Below are positions 28,281 to 37,440 of a stretch of DNA of 64,000 nt, in pieces. Position 1 is the stretch's first letter. Each line of letters starts with the position of its first letter. Made by a program: the position numbers and the translations under genes. Location of the stretch: NCBI RefSeq assembly GCF_004785685.1, contig NZ_SRPF01000001.1:372001-436000 (forward strand), in the 5' to 3' direction. The notes beneath the pieces are model-generated. The model worked only from the letters and a program-made list of their open reading frames with translations. It was not told the DNA's origin and ran no database searches. This DNA is from Marinobacter confluentis (GTDB taxonomy: Bacteria; Pseudomonadota; Gammaproteobacteria; Pseudomonadales; Oleiphilaceae).

Positions 28281-29771
28281 ATGGCTATTGGTGTATGGAT
28301 TAGTCTGATTGGTTATTTTGCGCTGATGATCGCCATTGGCGTTTATGCGATGCGCACATCTACGTCTTCATCCGAGGATTACATGTTGGGTGGACGCTCG
28401 CTCAGCCCGAAGGTAGCGGCGCTGTCCGCCGGCGCTTCGGATATGAGTGGCTGGTTGCTGCTGGGCCTGCCCGGCGCGATGTTTGTCTCGGGTCTGGGTT
28501 CGGCCTGGATCGGTATCGGCCTTCTGGTTGGCGCGTTCTTCAACTGGACGCTGGTAGCGCCGCGTCTTCGTGAACAGACGGTTCATTATGGTAATGCCAT
28601 TACCATCCCGTCTTTCCTCGCTAACCGCTTCCCGACCCAGGCGTTGTCCCTGCGCACGGTCTCAGCCATCGTCATTGTCATTTTCTTTGCGGTTTACACG
28701 GCGTCTGGTCTGGTTGCTGGCGGCAAGCTGTTTGAAAGTGCATTCGCCGGCATCTTCAACTTTGGCGGCCTGAGTGATTATGCGGCGGGTATCACCATTA
28801 CCCTCGGCGTGGTTCTGGTCTACACCGTTGTTGGCGGTTTCCTGGCTGTGAGCATGACCGACTTTGTTCAGGGCTGCATCATGATGTTGGCACTGGTTAT
28901 CATGCCGGCGGTTGTGCTTTTCGGCGAAGGCGGCGGTGGCATCGGCCAGGCGACCCAGACATTGAACGAGGTTGACCCAAAGTTGCTGTCCTGGACGGAG
29001 GGATTGACCTTTATTGGCTGGTTGTCTGCGGTTACCTGGGGCCTTGGCTATTTTGGTCAGCCCCACATTATCGTTCGCTTTATGGCAATCCGCACCCTCA
29101 AGGACGTACCCATCGCCCGCAACATCGGCATGAGCTGGATGCTGATTTCACTGATCGGTGCCGTTTCCCTGGGTGTGTTTGGTCGCGCCTACGCCATCCG
29201 CAATGGCATGAATGTGGAAGATCCGGAAACTATCTTCATCATTCTGTCTGACCTGCTGTTCCATCCGCTGATCACCGGCTTCCTCTACGCGGCTCTGCTG
29301 GCGGCGGTGATGAGTACCATTTCCAGTCAGCTGCTGGTGTCTTCTTCTTCGCTGACGGAGGATTTCTATCGTCTGTTCCTGCGTAAAGAAGCGACCGACA
29401 AGGAGTGTGTTGGTGTAGGCCGGATCTGCGTTGTGCTGGTTGGCCTGGTGGCCACCATCATTGCGTCTGACCCTGACTCCCAGGTTCTGGCGCTGGTCAG
29501 TAACGCCTGGGCCGGCTTTGGCGCCGCCTTCGGTCCGCTGATTATCCTCTCGCTGATGTGGTCACGCACCAACGGTGCCGGCGCCATTGCCGGTATGGTG
29601 GTGGGTGCCGCCACGGTGATGATCTGGATTTCACTGGGCTGGAACAGCGAGTTCATGGGCGGCCCGGGTGTCTACGAGATCATTCCGGGCTTCATCCTGT
29701 CTTTCATTGCGATCCTGGGTGTCAGTAGCGTGACCGCCGATGCTGGCGAGTATCAGCACATCACCCGTTAG
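28281..29771 (+). CDS. putP: sodium/proline symporter
   Basis: The 496-aa sodium:solute symporter (SSS/LeuT fold) imports proline with Na+. The ATG at 28281 follows a perfect GGAGG; the open frame extends upstream to 28248 without support. About 12-13 membrane helices are evident, and the family motifs YMLGGRSL, AGASDMSGWLLLGLPG and STISSQLLVSSSSLTEDFY, the last contributing the Na+ site, are intact. It lies 214 bp after putA in the same direction and is followed by a strong terminator. Confidence 0.94.
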   Translation: MAIGVWISLIGYFALMIAIGVYAMRTSTSSSEDYMLGGRSLSPKVAALSAGASDMSGWLLLGLPGAMFVSGLGSAWIGIGLLVGAFFNWTLVAPRLREQTVHYGNAITIPSFLANRFPTQALSLRTVSAIVIVIFFAVYTASGLVAGGKLFESAFAGIFNFGGLSDYAAGITITLGVVLVYTVVGGFLAVSMTDFVQGCIMMLALVIMPAVVLFGEGGGGIGQATQTLNEVDPKLLSWTEGLTFIGWLSAVTWGLGYFGQPHIIVRFMAIRTLKDVPIARNIGMSWMLISLIGAVSLGVFGRAYAIRNGMNVEDPETIFIILSDLLFHPLITGFLYAALLAAVMSTISSQLLVSSSSLTEDFYRLFLRKEATDKECVGVGRICVVLVGLVATIIASDPDSQVLALVSNAWAGFGAAFGPLIILSLMWSRTNGAGAIAGMVVGAATVMIWISLGWNSEFMGGPGVYEIIPGFILSFIAILGVSSVTADAGEYQHITR

Positions 29772-29834
29772 GCTGAAAGGCGCCTAGCGCCTTAAGTATA
29801 AGCAGGGGTTAAGATCCAACCCTGCTAGACTACC

Positions 29835-29866
29835 AACAAACCCCCGCTCAGCAGCGGGGGTTTGTT
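29835..29866. terminator. intrinsic terminator after putP, perfect 14-bp stem
   Basis: AACAAACCCCCGCT (29835-29848) and AGCGGGGGTTTGTT (29853-29866) form a perfect stem with a four-base loop CAGC. The stem plus T-rich tail ends the put transcript before the TauE/SafE gene. Confidence 0.85.
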
Positions 29867-29898
29867 GCATTCAGGCTTCCCATTTTCGCGGTATCACT

Positions 29899-30645
29899 AT
29901 GACGGTCATTGAAATCCTGGCCCTGCTGGCCCTTGGGGGGCTTGCCGGGTTTATAAACGTGTTGTCGGCGGGCGGCTCCATGCTGACCCTGCCGCTGTTG
30001 ATGTTTCTTGGCCTGCCTCCCCAGGTGGCAAACGGTACCAATCGCGTAGCCATTACCCTTCAGAGTATTACCGCCGTTGGCACCTTTCACCGGATGGGTC
30101 ACGGCAATCTGATTGTCAGTCTGCATCTGGCCGTTCCCGCCGTTCTGGGTTCGTTGCTCGGAGCCTGGGTGGCCACCTGGGTGGCAGATGCTGTCTTTGA
30201 GGTGGTGTTGGTGATGGCCATGATTGGCGCTTCGGTTTTTATGCTGCTGCCGCAACCGAAGCTTGATACCAGCCCGCTGACGCCCGAACGTCTTGGCCCG
30301 GTGATCTATCTGGCCATGTTCCTGATCGGCGTATACGGTGGTTTCATTCAGGTTGGCGTAGGTGCGCTTTTCCTGGTGGTTCTGTATCGAATGCTGAAGA
30401 TTGACCTGCGCCAGGTAAACGTCTTCAAGGTGTCCATCGTGCTGCTATACACCCTGCCGGCGCTGCTGATCTTTGCCATCAATGATCAGGTGCTCTGGGG
30501 CATGGGGCTGACACTGGCCCTGGGCAATATTACCGGCGCGTTCATTGCGGCCCGGGTCAATCTGAGTGAAAAAGGCGCGCAGTGGGTCAAGTGGCTCACC
30601 CTGGTAATGGTGGCCGCGATTCTGGTCCGGCTCATCGTTTATTAA
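29899..30645 (+). CDS. TauE/SafE family permease
   Basis: The 248-aa membrane protein has about eight hydrophobic helices and the family glycine-rich motifs GLAGFINVLSAGGSMLTLP near the N-terminus (quoted in part) and GVYGGFIQVGVGALF in the middle. Members export or import organosulfur or sulfite-like anions; the substrate here cannot be told. It lies between a strong terminator and the oxidoreductase gene 23 bp downstream, with which it may be cotranscribed. Confidence 0.85.
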   Translation: MTVIEILALLALGGLAGFINVLSAGGSMLTLPLLMFLGLPPQVANGTNRVAITLQSITAVGTFHRMGHGNLIVSLHLAVPAVLGSLLGAWVATWVADAVFEVVLVMAMIGASVFMLLPQPKLDTSPLTPERLGPVIYLAMFLIGVYGGFIQVGVGALFLVVLYRMLKIDLRQVNVFKVSIVLLYTLPALLIFAINDQVLWGMGLTLALGNITGAFIAARVNLSEKGAQWVKWLTLVMVAAILVRLIVY

Positions 30646-30668
30646 TGTCTGATTTGGAGGTAGTCATC

Positions 30669-31661
30669 ATGAAAGCCATGGTCATTGAAGAGTTTGGCGG
30701 TCCGGACGTTTTCGTTGAGCGGGATGTACCCACACCGGAGCCGGCCGAAGGGCAGGTCCGGATACGGGTGGTGGCGTCCAGCGTGAATCCTCTGGAAACC
30801 AAAATCCGTTCGGGGCTGGTGAAAACAGGCCCGGCGATGCCGGCCATACTCAACGGCGACGTGGCTGGCGTGGTGGACAAAGTTGGGCCGGGTGTCGTCT
30901 CCCTTGCAGAGGGAGACGAAGTCTTTGGCTGTGCAGGCGGCGTGGGTCAGTGGCAGGGTGCCCTGGCGGATTACATGGTCGCCGATGTCCGTTTGCTGGC
31001 AAAGCGAACCCCGGCCATGGCCTTACCTCTCGAGGAATGCGCTACCCTGCCGCTGGTGTACCTGACGGCCTGGAGTGCGCTGGTGGACCGGGCTGGCATT
31101 CAGGCCGGTGAGCATGTGCTTATCCATGCAGGCACCGGTGGCGTGGGCCATGTCGCAATCCAGATAGCAAAAGCCCGGGGAGCTCGTGTCGCCACCACGG
31201 TTTCTTCAGAAGACAAGGCCCGGCTGGCCCGTGATCTCGGCGCTGACGACATCATCTTCTATCGGGAAGAGTCGGTGGAGGATTACAAGCAACGGCTGAC
31301 CGATGGCCGCGGGTTCAGCCTGGTCTTTGATACCGTGGGCGGGCAGAACATCGACCGCTCCATTGAAGGTGCGGCAATCAACGGTCGGATATGTTCTATC
31401 AATACCCGTTCCACCCATGATCTTACGCTGATGCACGCGAAAAGCCTGACCCTGCACGTGACTTTCCGCTCGCTGGCGCTGCTTCACGGCATTGGTATGG
31501 AGGATCAGCCGCGACTGATGAAAGTGCTGAGCGATGCGTTGGAGCAGGGCGGGGTGCGGCCGCTGATCGACGGTCAGCGTTTTGCATTCACCGAGATTGG
31601 CGAGGCTCATCGCCGCATCGAATCTGGCGAAGCGGTCGGTAAAATTCTGCTGACGCGTTAG
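30669..31661 (+). CDS. zinc-type alcohol dehydrogenase-like quinone oxidoreductase
   Basis: The 330-aa MDR-superfamily protein starts at the ATG at 30669 with GGAGG eight bases upstream. The N-terminal GroES-like domain begins MKAMVIEEFGGPDVF, and the Rossmann NADPH site is HAGTGGVGHVAIQIAKA. The catalytic-zinc Cys/His pattern is not present, which fits the zinc-free quinone oxidoreductase (zeta-crystallin) group. The physiological substrate is unknown. It converges on acnB, with a bidirectional terminator between them. Confidence 0.85.
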   Translation: MKAMVIEEFGGPDVFVERDVPTPEPAEGQVRIRVVASSVNPLETKIRSGLVKTGPAMPAILNGDVAGVVDKVGPGVVSLAEGDEVFGCAGGVGQWQGALADYMVADVRLLAKRTPAMALPLEECATLPLVYLTAWSALVDRAGIQAGEHVLIHAGTGGVGHVAIQIAKARGARVATTVSSEDKARLARDLGADDIIFYREESVEDYKQRLTDGRGFSLVFDTVGGQNIDRSIEGAAINGRICSINTRSTHDLTLMHAKSLTLHVTFRSLALLHGIGMEDQPRLMKVLSDALEQGGVRPLIDGQRFAFTEIGEAHRRIESGEAVGKILLTR

Positions 31662-31685
31662 ACGCCCGAGGCGTTCGTCCATAAA

Positions 31686-31712
31686 AAACGCCAGCCCTCG
31701 GGCTGGCGTTTT
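31686..31712. terminator. bidirectional terminator between oxidoreductase and acnB
   Basis: AACGCCAGCCC and GGGCTGGCGTT (31687-31710) form an 11-bp perfect stem with a two-base centre, flanked by A-rich and T-rich tracts, so it can terminate both convergent transcripts. Confidence 0.85.
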
Positions 31713-31753
31713 ACTGGCACCACTGTCTGCCCGTGAGGGCAGAAGGTCAGGTC

Positions 31754-34348
31754 TTAAGCAACGTTCGCTTCAGACGCCTTGCTGGTGTAGTTCTCCATCT
31801 GGTCGAAGTTGAGATACTTGTAGATCTCTTTCGACATGCTGTTCAGGTCCTTGGCGTACTCCATGTACTCCGCAGCGGAGGGGAGCTTACCCAGAACCGC
31901 ACCCACGGCCGCCAGTTCGGCAGAGGTCAGGTACACGTTGGCACCATCGCCCAGACGGTTGGGGAAGTTACGGGTGGAGGTGGACAGAACCGTACTCTTG
32001 GCGGCGACACGGGCCTGGTTGCCCATACACAGCGAGCAGCCCGGCATCTCGGTGCGCACACCGGCGGTGCCGTAGATGTTGAAGTAACCCTCTTCCATCA
32101 GCTGGGCCTGGTCCATCTTGGTGGGCGGAGACATCCACAGACGGGTCTTCAGGGGCTCCTTGTTCTGTGCCAGCAGTTTACCGGCGGCACGGAAGTGACC
32201 GATGTTGGTCATGCAGGAACCGATGAACACTTCGTCGACCTTGTCGCCGGCCACTTCGGACAGGGTACGGGCGTCGTCCGGGTCGTTCGGGCAGCACACG
32301 ATCGGTTCCTTGATTTCCGCCAGATCGATTTCCACCACGTGAGCGTACTCGGCGTCCTGGTCGGCACGCATCAGCTTCGGATCGGCAATCCACTCTTCCA
32401 TCTGCTGGGCGCGACGCTCCAGGGTGCGGGGGTCGCCGTAACCTTCGGCGATCATCCAGCGCAGCATGGTGATGTTGGAGCGCAGGTATTCAGCCACGGA
32501 CTCTTCCGACAGATTGATGGTACAACCGGCGGCAGAGCGCTCCGCGGAGGCGTCAGACAGTTCGAACGCCTGCTCGACGGTCAGGTGCTCAAGGCCTTCG
32601 ATTTCCAGGATGCGACCAGAGAACTCGTTGATCTTGCCTTTCTTCTCAACGGTCAGCAGGCCCTGCTTGATGCCGTACAGCGGGATCGCGTGTACCAGGT
32701 CACGCAGGGTAATACCCGGCTGCATTTCGCCCTTGAAGCGAACCAGCACCGACTCCGGCATATCCAGCGGCATCACGCCGGTGGCAGCAGCAAAGGCCAC
32801 CAGGCCAGAGCCGGCCGGGAAGGAAATACCCATTGGGAAACGGGTGTGGGAATCACCACCGGTACCGACTGTGTCTGGCAGAAGCATGCGGTTCAGCCAG
32901 GAGTGGATGATACCGTCGCCCGGGCGCAGGGAAACACCGCCACGGGTGCGGATGAAGTCCGGCATGGTGTGCTGCATTTCCACGTCTACCGGCTTAGGAT
33001 AGGCCGCAGTGTGACAGAAGGACTGCATGACCAGGTCGGCCTGGAAACCCAGGCAGGCCAGGTCTTTCAGCTCGTCACGGGTCATCGGGCCAGTGGTGTC
33101 CTGGGAACCGACGGTGGTCATGTGCGGCTCGCAGTAGGTGCCAGGGCGAACGCCTTTGCCTTCATCCAGGCCACAGGCCTTGCCGACCATCTTCTGGCCC
33201 AGGGTGAAGCCTTTGGTGCCGGCTTCGGGATCGTCCGGCAGGCGGAAGATATCCGTGGCGCCGAGGCCAAGCGCGGTGCGGGCCTTGGCAGTCAGGCCAC
33301 GGCCGATGATCAGCGGAATTCGGCCGCCGGCCTGAACTTCGTCCAGGATCACGTCGGACTTGAAACCGAACTCGGAGATGGTCTCGCCAGCTTCGTTCAG
33401 AATCTTGCCCTCATAGGGGCGGATCTCAATCACGTCACCCATGTTCATGTCGTCGACTGGCGCTTCGAATACCAGGGCACCTGCGTCTTCCATGGTGTTG
33501 AAGAAGATCGGGGCAACCTTGTTACCGATACAGACACCGCCGGCGCGCTTGTTGGGCACGCCCGGGATGTCCTCACCGAAGAACCACAGAACCGAGTTGG
33601 TGGCGGATTTCCGTGAAGAACCAGTACCGACAACATCGCCGACAAAGGCGACCGGCAGGCCCTTGGCCTTGATTTCGTCGATCTGGCCCATGGGGCCGGT
33701 GACGCCGGGCTCTTCCGGCTTCAGGCCGTCACGTTCCATTTTATAGGCAGCGCGGGCGTGCAGCGGGATGTCCGGGCGGGACCAGGCGTCCGGGGCCGGA
33801 GACAGGTCGTCGGTGTTGGTTTCGCCGGTGACCTTGAAGACCACCATCTTCGTGCTCTCAGGCACCTTCTTCTTGTTGGTGAACCACTCGGCGTTAGCCC
33901 AGGATTCAACCACAGACTTGGCCACGGCGTTGCCGGCGTCCATTTTTTCTTTGACGTCGTTGAAGGCGTCGAACATCAGCAGTGTGTGCTTGAGCTCTTT
34001 GCCGGCCAGTTCCGCCAGTTCGCTGTCGTCCAGCAGATCGACCAGAGTGGCGATGTTGTAGCCGCCCTGCATCATGCCAAGCAGTTGAACGGCCTTTTTC
34101 TTGTCGATTAGCGGTGAAGTGGCTTCACCCTTGACGATGGCGGACAGGAAAGCGGCTTTCACATAGGCGGCTTCGTCTACACCCGGCGGAATGCGGTTTT
34201 CCAGCAGGTAGACCAGGGTTTCCTCTTCACCGGCCGGGGGATTTTTCAGAAGGTCGACCAGCGCGGCGGTCTGTTCGGCATTCAAAGGCTTCGGGGGAAT
34301 GCCCAGAGCCTCGCGTTCTGCAACGTGTTCACGATAGGCTTCTAACAC
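31754..34348 (-). CDS. acnB: aconitate hydratase B
   Basis: The 864-aa enzyme interconverts citrate and isocitrate in the TCA cycle. The ATG at 34363 has no ribosome site, whereas the GTG at 34348 follows GAGGA and gives (V)[11 protein letters not shown], matching the family N-terminus, so I choose GTG. The N-terminal HEAT-like region is followed by the swivel domain ([14 protein letters not shown]) and the cluster-binding domains. The three [4Fe-4S] Cys are in [10 protein letters not shown] and [10 protein letters not shown]. AcnB in E. coli also acts as an iron-responsive RNA-binding protein. Confidence 0.95.
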   Translation of the reverse strand: MLEAYREHVAEREALGIPPKPLNAEQTAALVDLLKNPPAGEEETLVYLLENRIPPGVDEAAYVKAAFLSAIVKGEATSPLIDKKKAVQLLGMMQGGYNIATLVDLLDDSELAELAGKELKHTLLMFDAFNDVKEKMDAGNAVAKSVVESWANAEWFTNKKKVPESTKMVVFKVTGETNTDDLSPAPDAWSRPDIPLHARAAYKMERDGLKPEEPGVTGPMGQIDEIKAKGLPVAFVGDVVGTGSSRKSATNSVLWFFGEDIPGVPNKRAGGVCIGNKVAPIFFNTMEDAGALVFEAPVDDMNMGDVIEIRPYEGKILNEAGETISEFGFKSDVILDEVQAGGRIPLIIGRGLTAKARTALGLGATDIFRLPDDPEAGTKGFTLGQKMVGKACGLDEGKGVRPGTYCEPHMTTVGSQDTTGPMTRDELKDLACLGFQADLVMQSFCHTAAYPKPVDVEMQHTMPDFIRTRGGVSLRPGDGIIHSWLNRMLLPDTVGTGGDSHTRFPMGISFPAGSGLVAFAAATGVMPLDMPESVLVRFKGEMQPGITLRDLVHAIPLYGIKQGLLTVEKKGKINEFSGRILEIEGLEHLTVEQAFELSDASAERSAAGCTINLSEESVAEYLRSNITMLRWMIAEGYGDPRTLERRAQQMEEWIADPKLMRADQDAEYAHVVEIDLAEIKEPIVCCPNDPDDARTLSEVAGDKVDEVFIGSCMTNIGHFRAAGKLLAQNKEPLKTRLWMSPPTKMDQAQLMEEGYFNIYGTAGVRTEMPGCSLCMGNQARVAAKSTVLSTSTRNFPNRLGDGANVYLTSAELAAVGAVLGKLPSAAEYMEYAKDLNSMSKEIYKYLNFDQMENYTSKASEANVA

Positions 34349-34566
34349 GATATGGGTCCTCATCAGTTGGAATGTCCCGCTCCGTGGGCTTCGTCGCCTG
34401 GCGGGAGTTTTATGGCGTAAAAGGCGGTAAGTTGGCGCTGCATTCTATAGGAAACCCCTCCTAAAGTTAAGCTGGAGATGCATGGCGCTAAACAGTACGG
34501 AGCGGTCGGAGGCGCCCGCGAGGTCATGTATACTGGCGCCTTCCATTGACCGACCCGTTGTAAACC

Positions 34567-35169
34567 ATGACCGACGCACTGAATGACATTCACCAGTTTC
34601 TACCTTGCAGAACCCCCGATCGCTGGATCGAAAATGCCCTTGCCAATCAGGATCTGATGCTGATTGACCACGCCCACTGCGAGAAAAAGGCCGCTTCCAC
34701 GGCGCTCAGTCTGATGTACCGCTACGTGGATAACACCGATCTGCTGAATAAGATGTCGCGCCTGGCGCGGGAGGAACTGCGCCATTTTGAGCAGGTGCTG
34801 GCGATCATGAAAAAACGTGGAGTGACCTACGACCACCTCACACCCGCCCGCTATGCTGCCGGCTTACGAAAAGAGGTAAGGGCGGAGGACCCGGGCAGGC
34901 TGGTGGACGTGCTGGTAGTGGGTGCCATTATTGAGGCCCGCTCCTGCGAACGTTTCGCCTCCCTGGCGCCGCATCTGGATGAGAAACTGGCAGATTTTTA
35001 CAATGGCCTGCTGAAATCCGAGGCGCGTCACTATCAGGATTATCTTACTCTGGCTGAACAGGCTGCCGGTGGCCCTGTTGATGATCGGGTTCGAGCATTC
35101 CTGGCCATCGAAAAGTCATTGATCGAATCGCCGGATACCCAGTTCCGGTTTCACAGCGGGCCCGTTTAA
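34567..35169 (+). CDS. miaE: tRNA-(ms2io6A) hydroxylase
   Basis: The 200-aa di-iron monooxygenase hydroxylates the isopentenyl group of ms2i6A37 in tRNAs reading U-starting codons. Iron ligands of the ferritin-like bundle are visible in CEKKAAS, EELRHFEQV, EARSCERF and EARHYQDYL. It is divergent from acnB. The 3' end overlaps the convergent LysR gene by four bases. Confidence 0.92.
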   Translation: MTDALNDIHQFLPCRTPDRWIENALANQDLMLIDHAHCEKKAASTALSLMYRYVDNTDLLNKMSRLAREELRHFEQVLAIMKKRGVTYDHLTPARYAAGLRKEVRAEDPGRLVDVLVVGAIIEARSCERFASLAPHLDEKLADFYNGLLKSEARHYQDYLTLAEQAAGGPVDDRVRAFLAIEKSLIESPDTQFRFHSGPV

Positions 35170-36074
35170 CCGGGTTCCAGCTGGGGCGGGTCTTCCAGCT
35201 GTTCACAGAGTTCAATCCACCGGTCAATGCCGGCACTGCGATACTTCTGTTTGTGCAGAATGAAATAGAAGGTACGGTCGAACAGCCGATGGGCCGGCAC
35301 CCCCAGCGGCACCAGGCTTTTGCGGCGGAAAGCGTCGGCCAGACAAACCCGCGACAGGCAGCCAATGCCCAGGTTGGCTTCCACCGCTCGCTTGATGGCC
35401 TCGGTGTGTTCAAGCTCCAGCAGGATGTTCAGGTCCGGCAGTAGTCCATGCATGCCGCGCTCAAAGGTTTGTCGGGTGCCGGATCCCTGTTCCCGCATGA
35501 TCCAGGTGGCGCGTCGTAGGTCGTCGTCGGACAGTTCTTTCACCGCTGCCAGTGGATGATCCGGCGAGCAGAAAACCACGAGTTCGTCGCCACGCCAGGG
35601 GATAACGTCCAGTTCTGAGGATTGCAGTTCGCCCTCAATCAGCCCGATATCCAGTTCAAAGTCGCTGACCCGTTTGGCAATGGTGCGCGTATTGGCAACC
35701 TCAAGAGCAACCCTGGGGCGGGTAGGCGTATTCATGTAGCGCGCCATAACCCCTACCGCCAGGTAATTGCCAATGGTAAGGGTGGCGCCAACCTTGAGTT
35801 CGCCAACTTCAGTGTGTTTGCTGAACGCGTTCTCAAGCTCACCGGACTGTGCCAACAGGGACTCAACCTTGGGACGGTAAAGTCGGCCCAGTTCGTTTAG
35901 CTGAAGCCGTTTGCCAACCCGGTCGAAAAGCTGGATGTTGAACTGGGATTCCAGTTCTTTTAGAGCGCTGCTGGCTGCCGACTGGGACATGGCTAGCGAT
36001 TCAGCAGCTTTGGTGATGTTCTGGTGGTGCGCCGCGGCCAAAAAAACTTCGAGCTGGCGGAAACTGAACTTCAT
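35166..36074 (-). CDS. LysR family regulator (FinR-like)
   Basis: The 302-aa protein has an N-terminal winged HTH (FRQLEVFLAAAHHQNITKAAESLAMSQSAASS, quoted in part as the LysR signature) and a C-terminal effector-binding domain (DIGLIEGELQSSEL, FVGIPAHR-like region near the end). It is divergent from fpr with a 117-bp gap, the same arrangement as finR-fpr in Pseudomonas, where FinR activates fpr under oxidative or other stress. The name is assigned from position and general similarity. Confidence 0.8.
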   Translation of the reverse strand: MKFSFRQLEVFLAAAHHQNITKAAESLAMSQSAASSALKELESQFNIQLFDRVGKRLQLNELGRLYRPKVESLLAQSGELENAFSKHTEVGELKVGATLTIGNYLAVGVMARYMNTPTRPRVALEVANTRTIAKRVSDFELDIGLIEGELQSSELDVIPWRGDELVVFCSPDHPLAAVKELSDDDLRRATWIMREQGSGTRQTFERGMHGLLPDLNILLELEHTEAIKRAVEANLGIGCLSRVCLADAFRRKSLVPLGVPAHRLFDRTFYFILHKQKYRSAGIDRWIELCEQLEDPPQLEPG

Positions 36075-36191
36075 AATCGGTATTTCCGAATAAGGTTAGA
36101 AGAATATCCCATTTTGTCGATATGTTTTCCCGGGTTATTATATAGGAAATAAAATTCAGTCATTTTCGGTATAACAGAGACGGGTAGCACC
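36075..36191. promoter_or_regulatory. finR-like/fpr divergent regulatory region
   Basis: The AT-rich 117-bp gap holds two copies of TCGGTAT (36077-36083 and 36166-36172), one beside each gene. The first is part of the small inverted repeat CGGtatttCCG (36078-36088). These are candidate regulator sites; the promoter elements themselves are not clear to me. Confidence 0.4.
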
Positions 36192-36962
36192 ATGAGCAAT
36201 CTCAACAAAGAGCGTGTAACAAGTGTTCGTCACTGGAACGACACCCTCTTCAGCTTCACGACGACCCGTGACCCTGGGTTTCGTTTCAAGAACGGCCATT
36301 TCACCATGATCGGTCTGGAAACCGATGGCAAGCCCCTGATGCGTGCCTACAGCATCGCCAGTGCGAACTATGAAGAAGAGCTGGAGTTCTTTTCCATCAA
36401 GGTTCAGGACGGCCCGCTGACCTCCCGTCTTCAGAAGATCGAAGTAGGGGATGAGATCATGGTCAGCCGCAAGCCGACCGGTACCCTGATTGCAGACAAT
36501 CTGCTGCCGGGCAAGAACCTGTGGATGATCAGCACAGGCACCGGCCTGGCGCCGTTTATCAGCATTATCAAGGACCCCGAAATCTATGAGGCCTTTGACA
36601 ATGTGATTGTGACCCACGGCGTGCGTTACAAGTCGGAACTGGCGTACCAGCAAGAAATCGAAGAGCTGCCGAAAAATGAGTTCTTTGGCGAAATGGTCGA
36701 CGGTAAACTGAAGTACTATCCCACAGTCACACGGGAAGAGTTCCGTAATACCGGCCGGTTGACCGATGCCATGGAAAACGGGAAGCTGACCAGTGATCTG
36801 GGCATGCCGGATTTTGATCTGGAAAACGACCGGTTCATGGTCTGTGGTAGTCCCAGCATGTTGAAGGACACCTGCGCCATTCTGGAAAAGATGGGCTTCA
36901 AGGAAGCCAGGCAGGGGCACCAGGGTCACTATGTGATCGAGCGGGCGTTTGTGGAGCAGTAA
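36192..36962 (+). CDS. fpr: ferredoxin/flavodoxin-NADP+ reductase
   Basis: The 256-aa FAD flavoenzyme moves electrons between NADPH and ferredoxin or flavodoxin. The FAD site is RAYSIASANYEE, the next segment VQDGPLTSRL is typical of bacterial Fpr, and the NADP motif is STGTGLAPFISI. The C-terminal HYVIERAFVEQ matches the subclass I form with an extended tail. It is divergent from a LysR gene that probably controls it and is followed by a strong terminator. Confidence 0.93.
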   Translation: MSNLNKERVTSVRHWNDTLFSFTTTRDPGFRFKNGHFTMIGLETDGKPLMRAYSIASANYEEELEFFSIKVQDGPLTSRLQKIEVGDEIMVSRKPTGTLIADNLLPGKNLWMISTGTGLAPFISIIKDPEIYEAFDNVIVTHGVRYKSELAYQQEIEELPKNEFFGEMVDGKLKYYPTVTREEFRNTGRLTDAMENGKLTSDLGMPDFDLENDRFMVCGSPSMLKDTCAILEKMGFKEARQGHQGHYVIERAFVEQ

Positions 36963-37002
36963 ATCAACCGCTTCAGCAACCAAGTCAGGCCATAGGCGGA
37001 AC

Positions 37003-37029
37003 CCCGAAGCGAAAGCTTCGGGGTTTTTG
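37003..37029 (+). terminator. intrinsic terminator after fpr
   Basis: CCCCGAAGC (37003-37011), GAAA loop, GCTTCGGGG (37016-37024), then five T residues: a nine-bp stem with a stable tetraloop. Confidence 0.9.
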
Positions 37030-37086
37030 CATTCAGAGCAAGATGTTGTCGTAAAACGTCGTCGCACACAAAAGGTGAGATCCGGA

Positions 37087-37416
37087 ATGATTCAGTGGGT
37101 ATTTCTGTCAGTGGCCATTGTTGCGGAAGTGGTCGGGACCTCGTTCCTTAAAAGCTCTGAGGGTTTTACCCGGTTCGCCCCCTCTCTGGTTGTCGTGGTT
37201 TCCTACATGGTTGCGTTCTATTTTCTGGCGCTGACACTGAAAACGCTTCCTGTGGGCGTTGCCTATGCCGTCTGGGCGGGCGCCGGTGTGGCGTTGATTG
37301 CGCTGGTCGGATATGTGTTTTACGGGCAAGCGCTGGACCTGGCAGCCATTACCGGAATCAGTTTGATCGTTGCCGGTGTTGTGGTAATCAACGTATTCTC
37401 AGGCAGTGTAGGTTGA
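37087..37416 (+). CDS. small multidrug resistance (SMR) family exporter
   Basis: The 109-aa protein has four membrane helices and the essential Glu14 of EmrE in helix 1 (VAIVAEVVGTSFLKSSEGF). The ATG at 37087 follows AGGTGAG; the open frame to 36949 lacks support and would overlap fpr. Members exchange protons for cationic drugs, or guanidinium in the Gdx branch. The motif GTSFLKSSEGFTR fits the EmrE-like (Qac) branch. It lies 24 bp before an unrecognised gene in the same direction. Confidence 0.88.
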   Translation: MIQWVFLSVAIVAEVVGTSFLKSSEGFTRFAPSLVVVVSYMVAFYFLALTLKTLPVGVAYAVWAGAGVALIALVGYVFYGQALDLAAITGISLIVAGVVVINVFSGSVG

Positions 37417-37440
37417 ATCCGACAAGCCCGAGGTGGATGT

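Noticed and set aside
31733..33616. A 627-codon open frame opposite acnB, and similar long frames opposite rne, ppsA, glcB and the M16 gene
   Set aside because: These mirror strong coding genes with clear homology, lack ribosome sites and have low-complexity composition; they follow from the high GC content and codon bias of the real gene.
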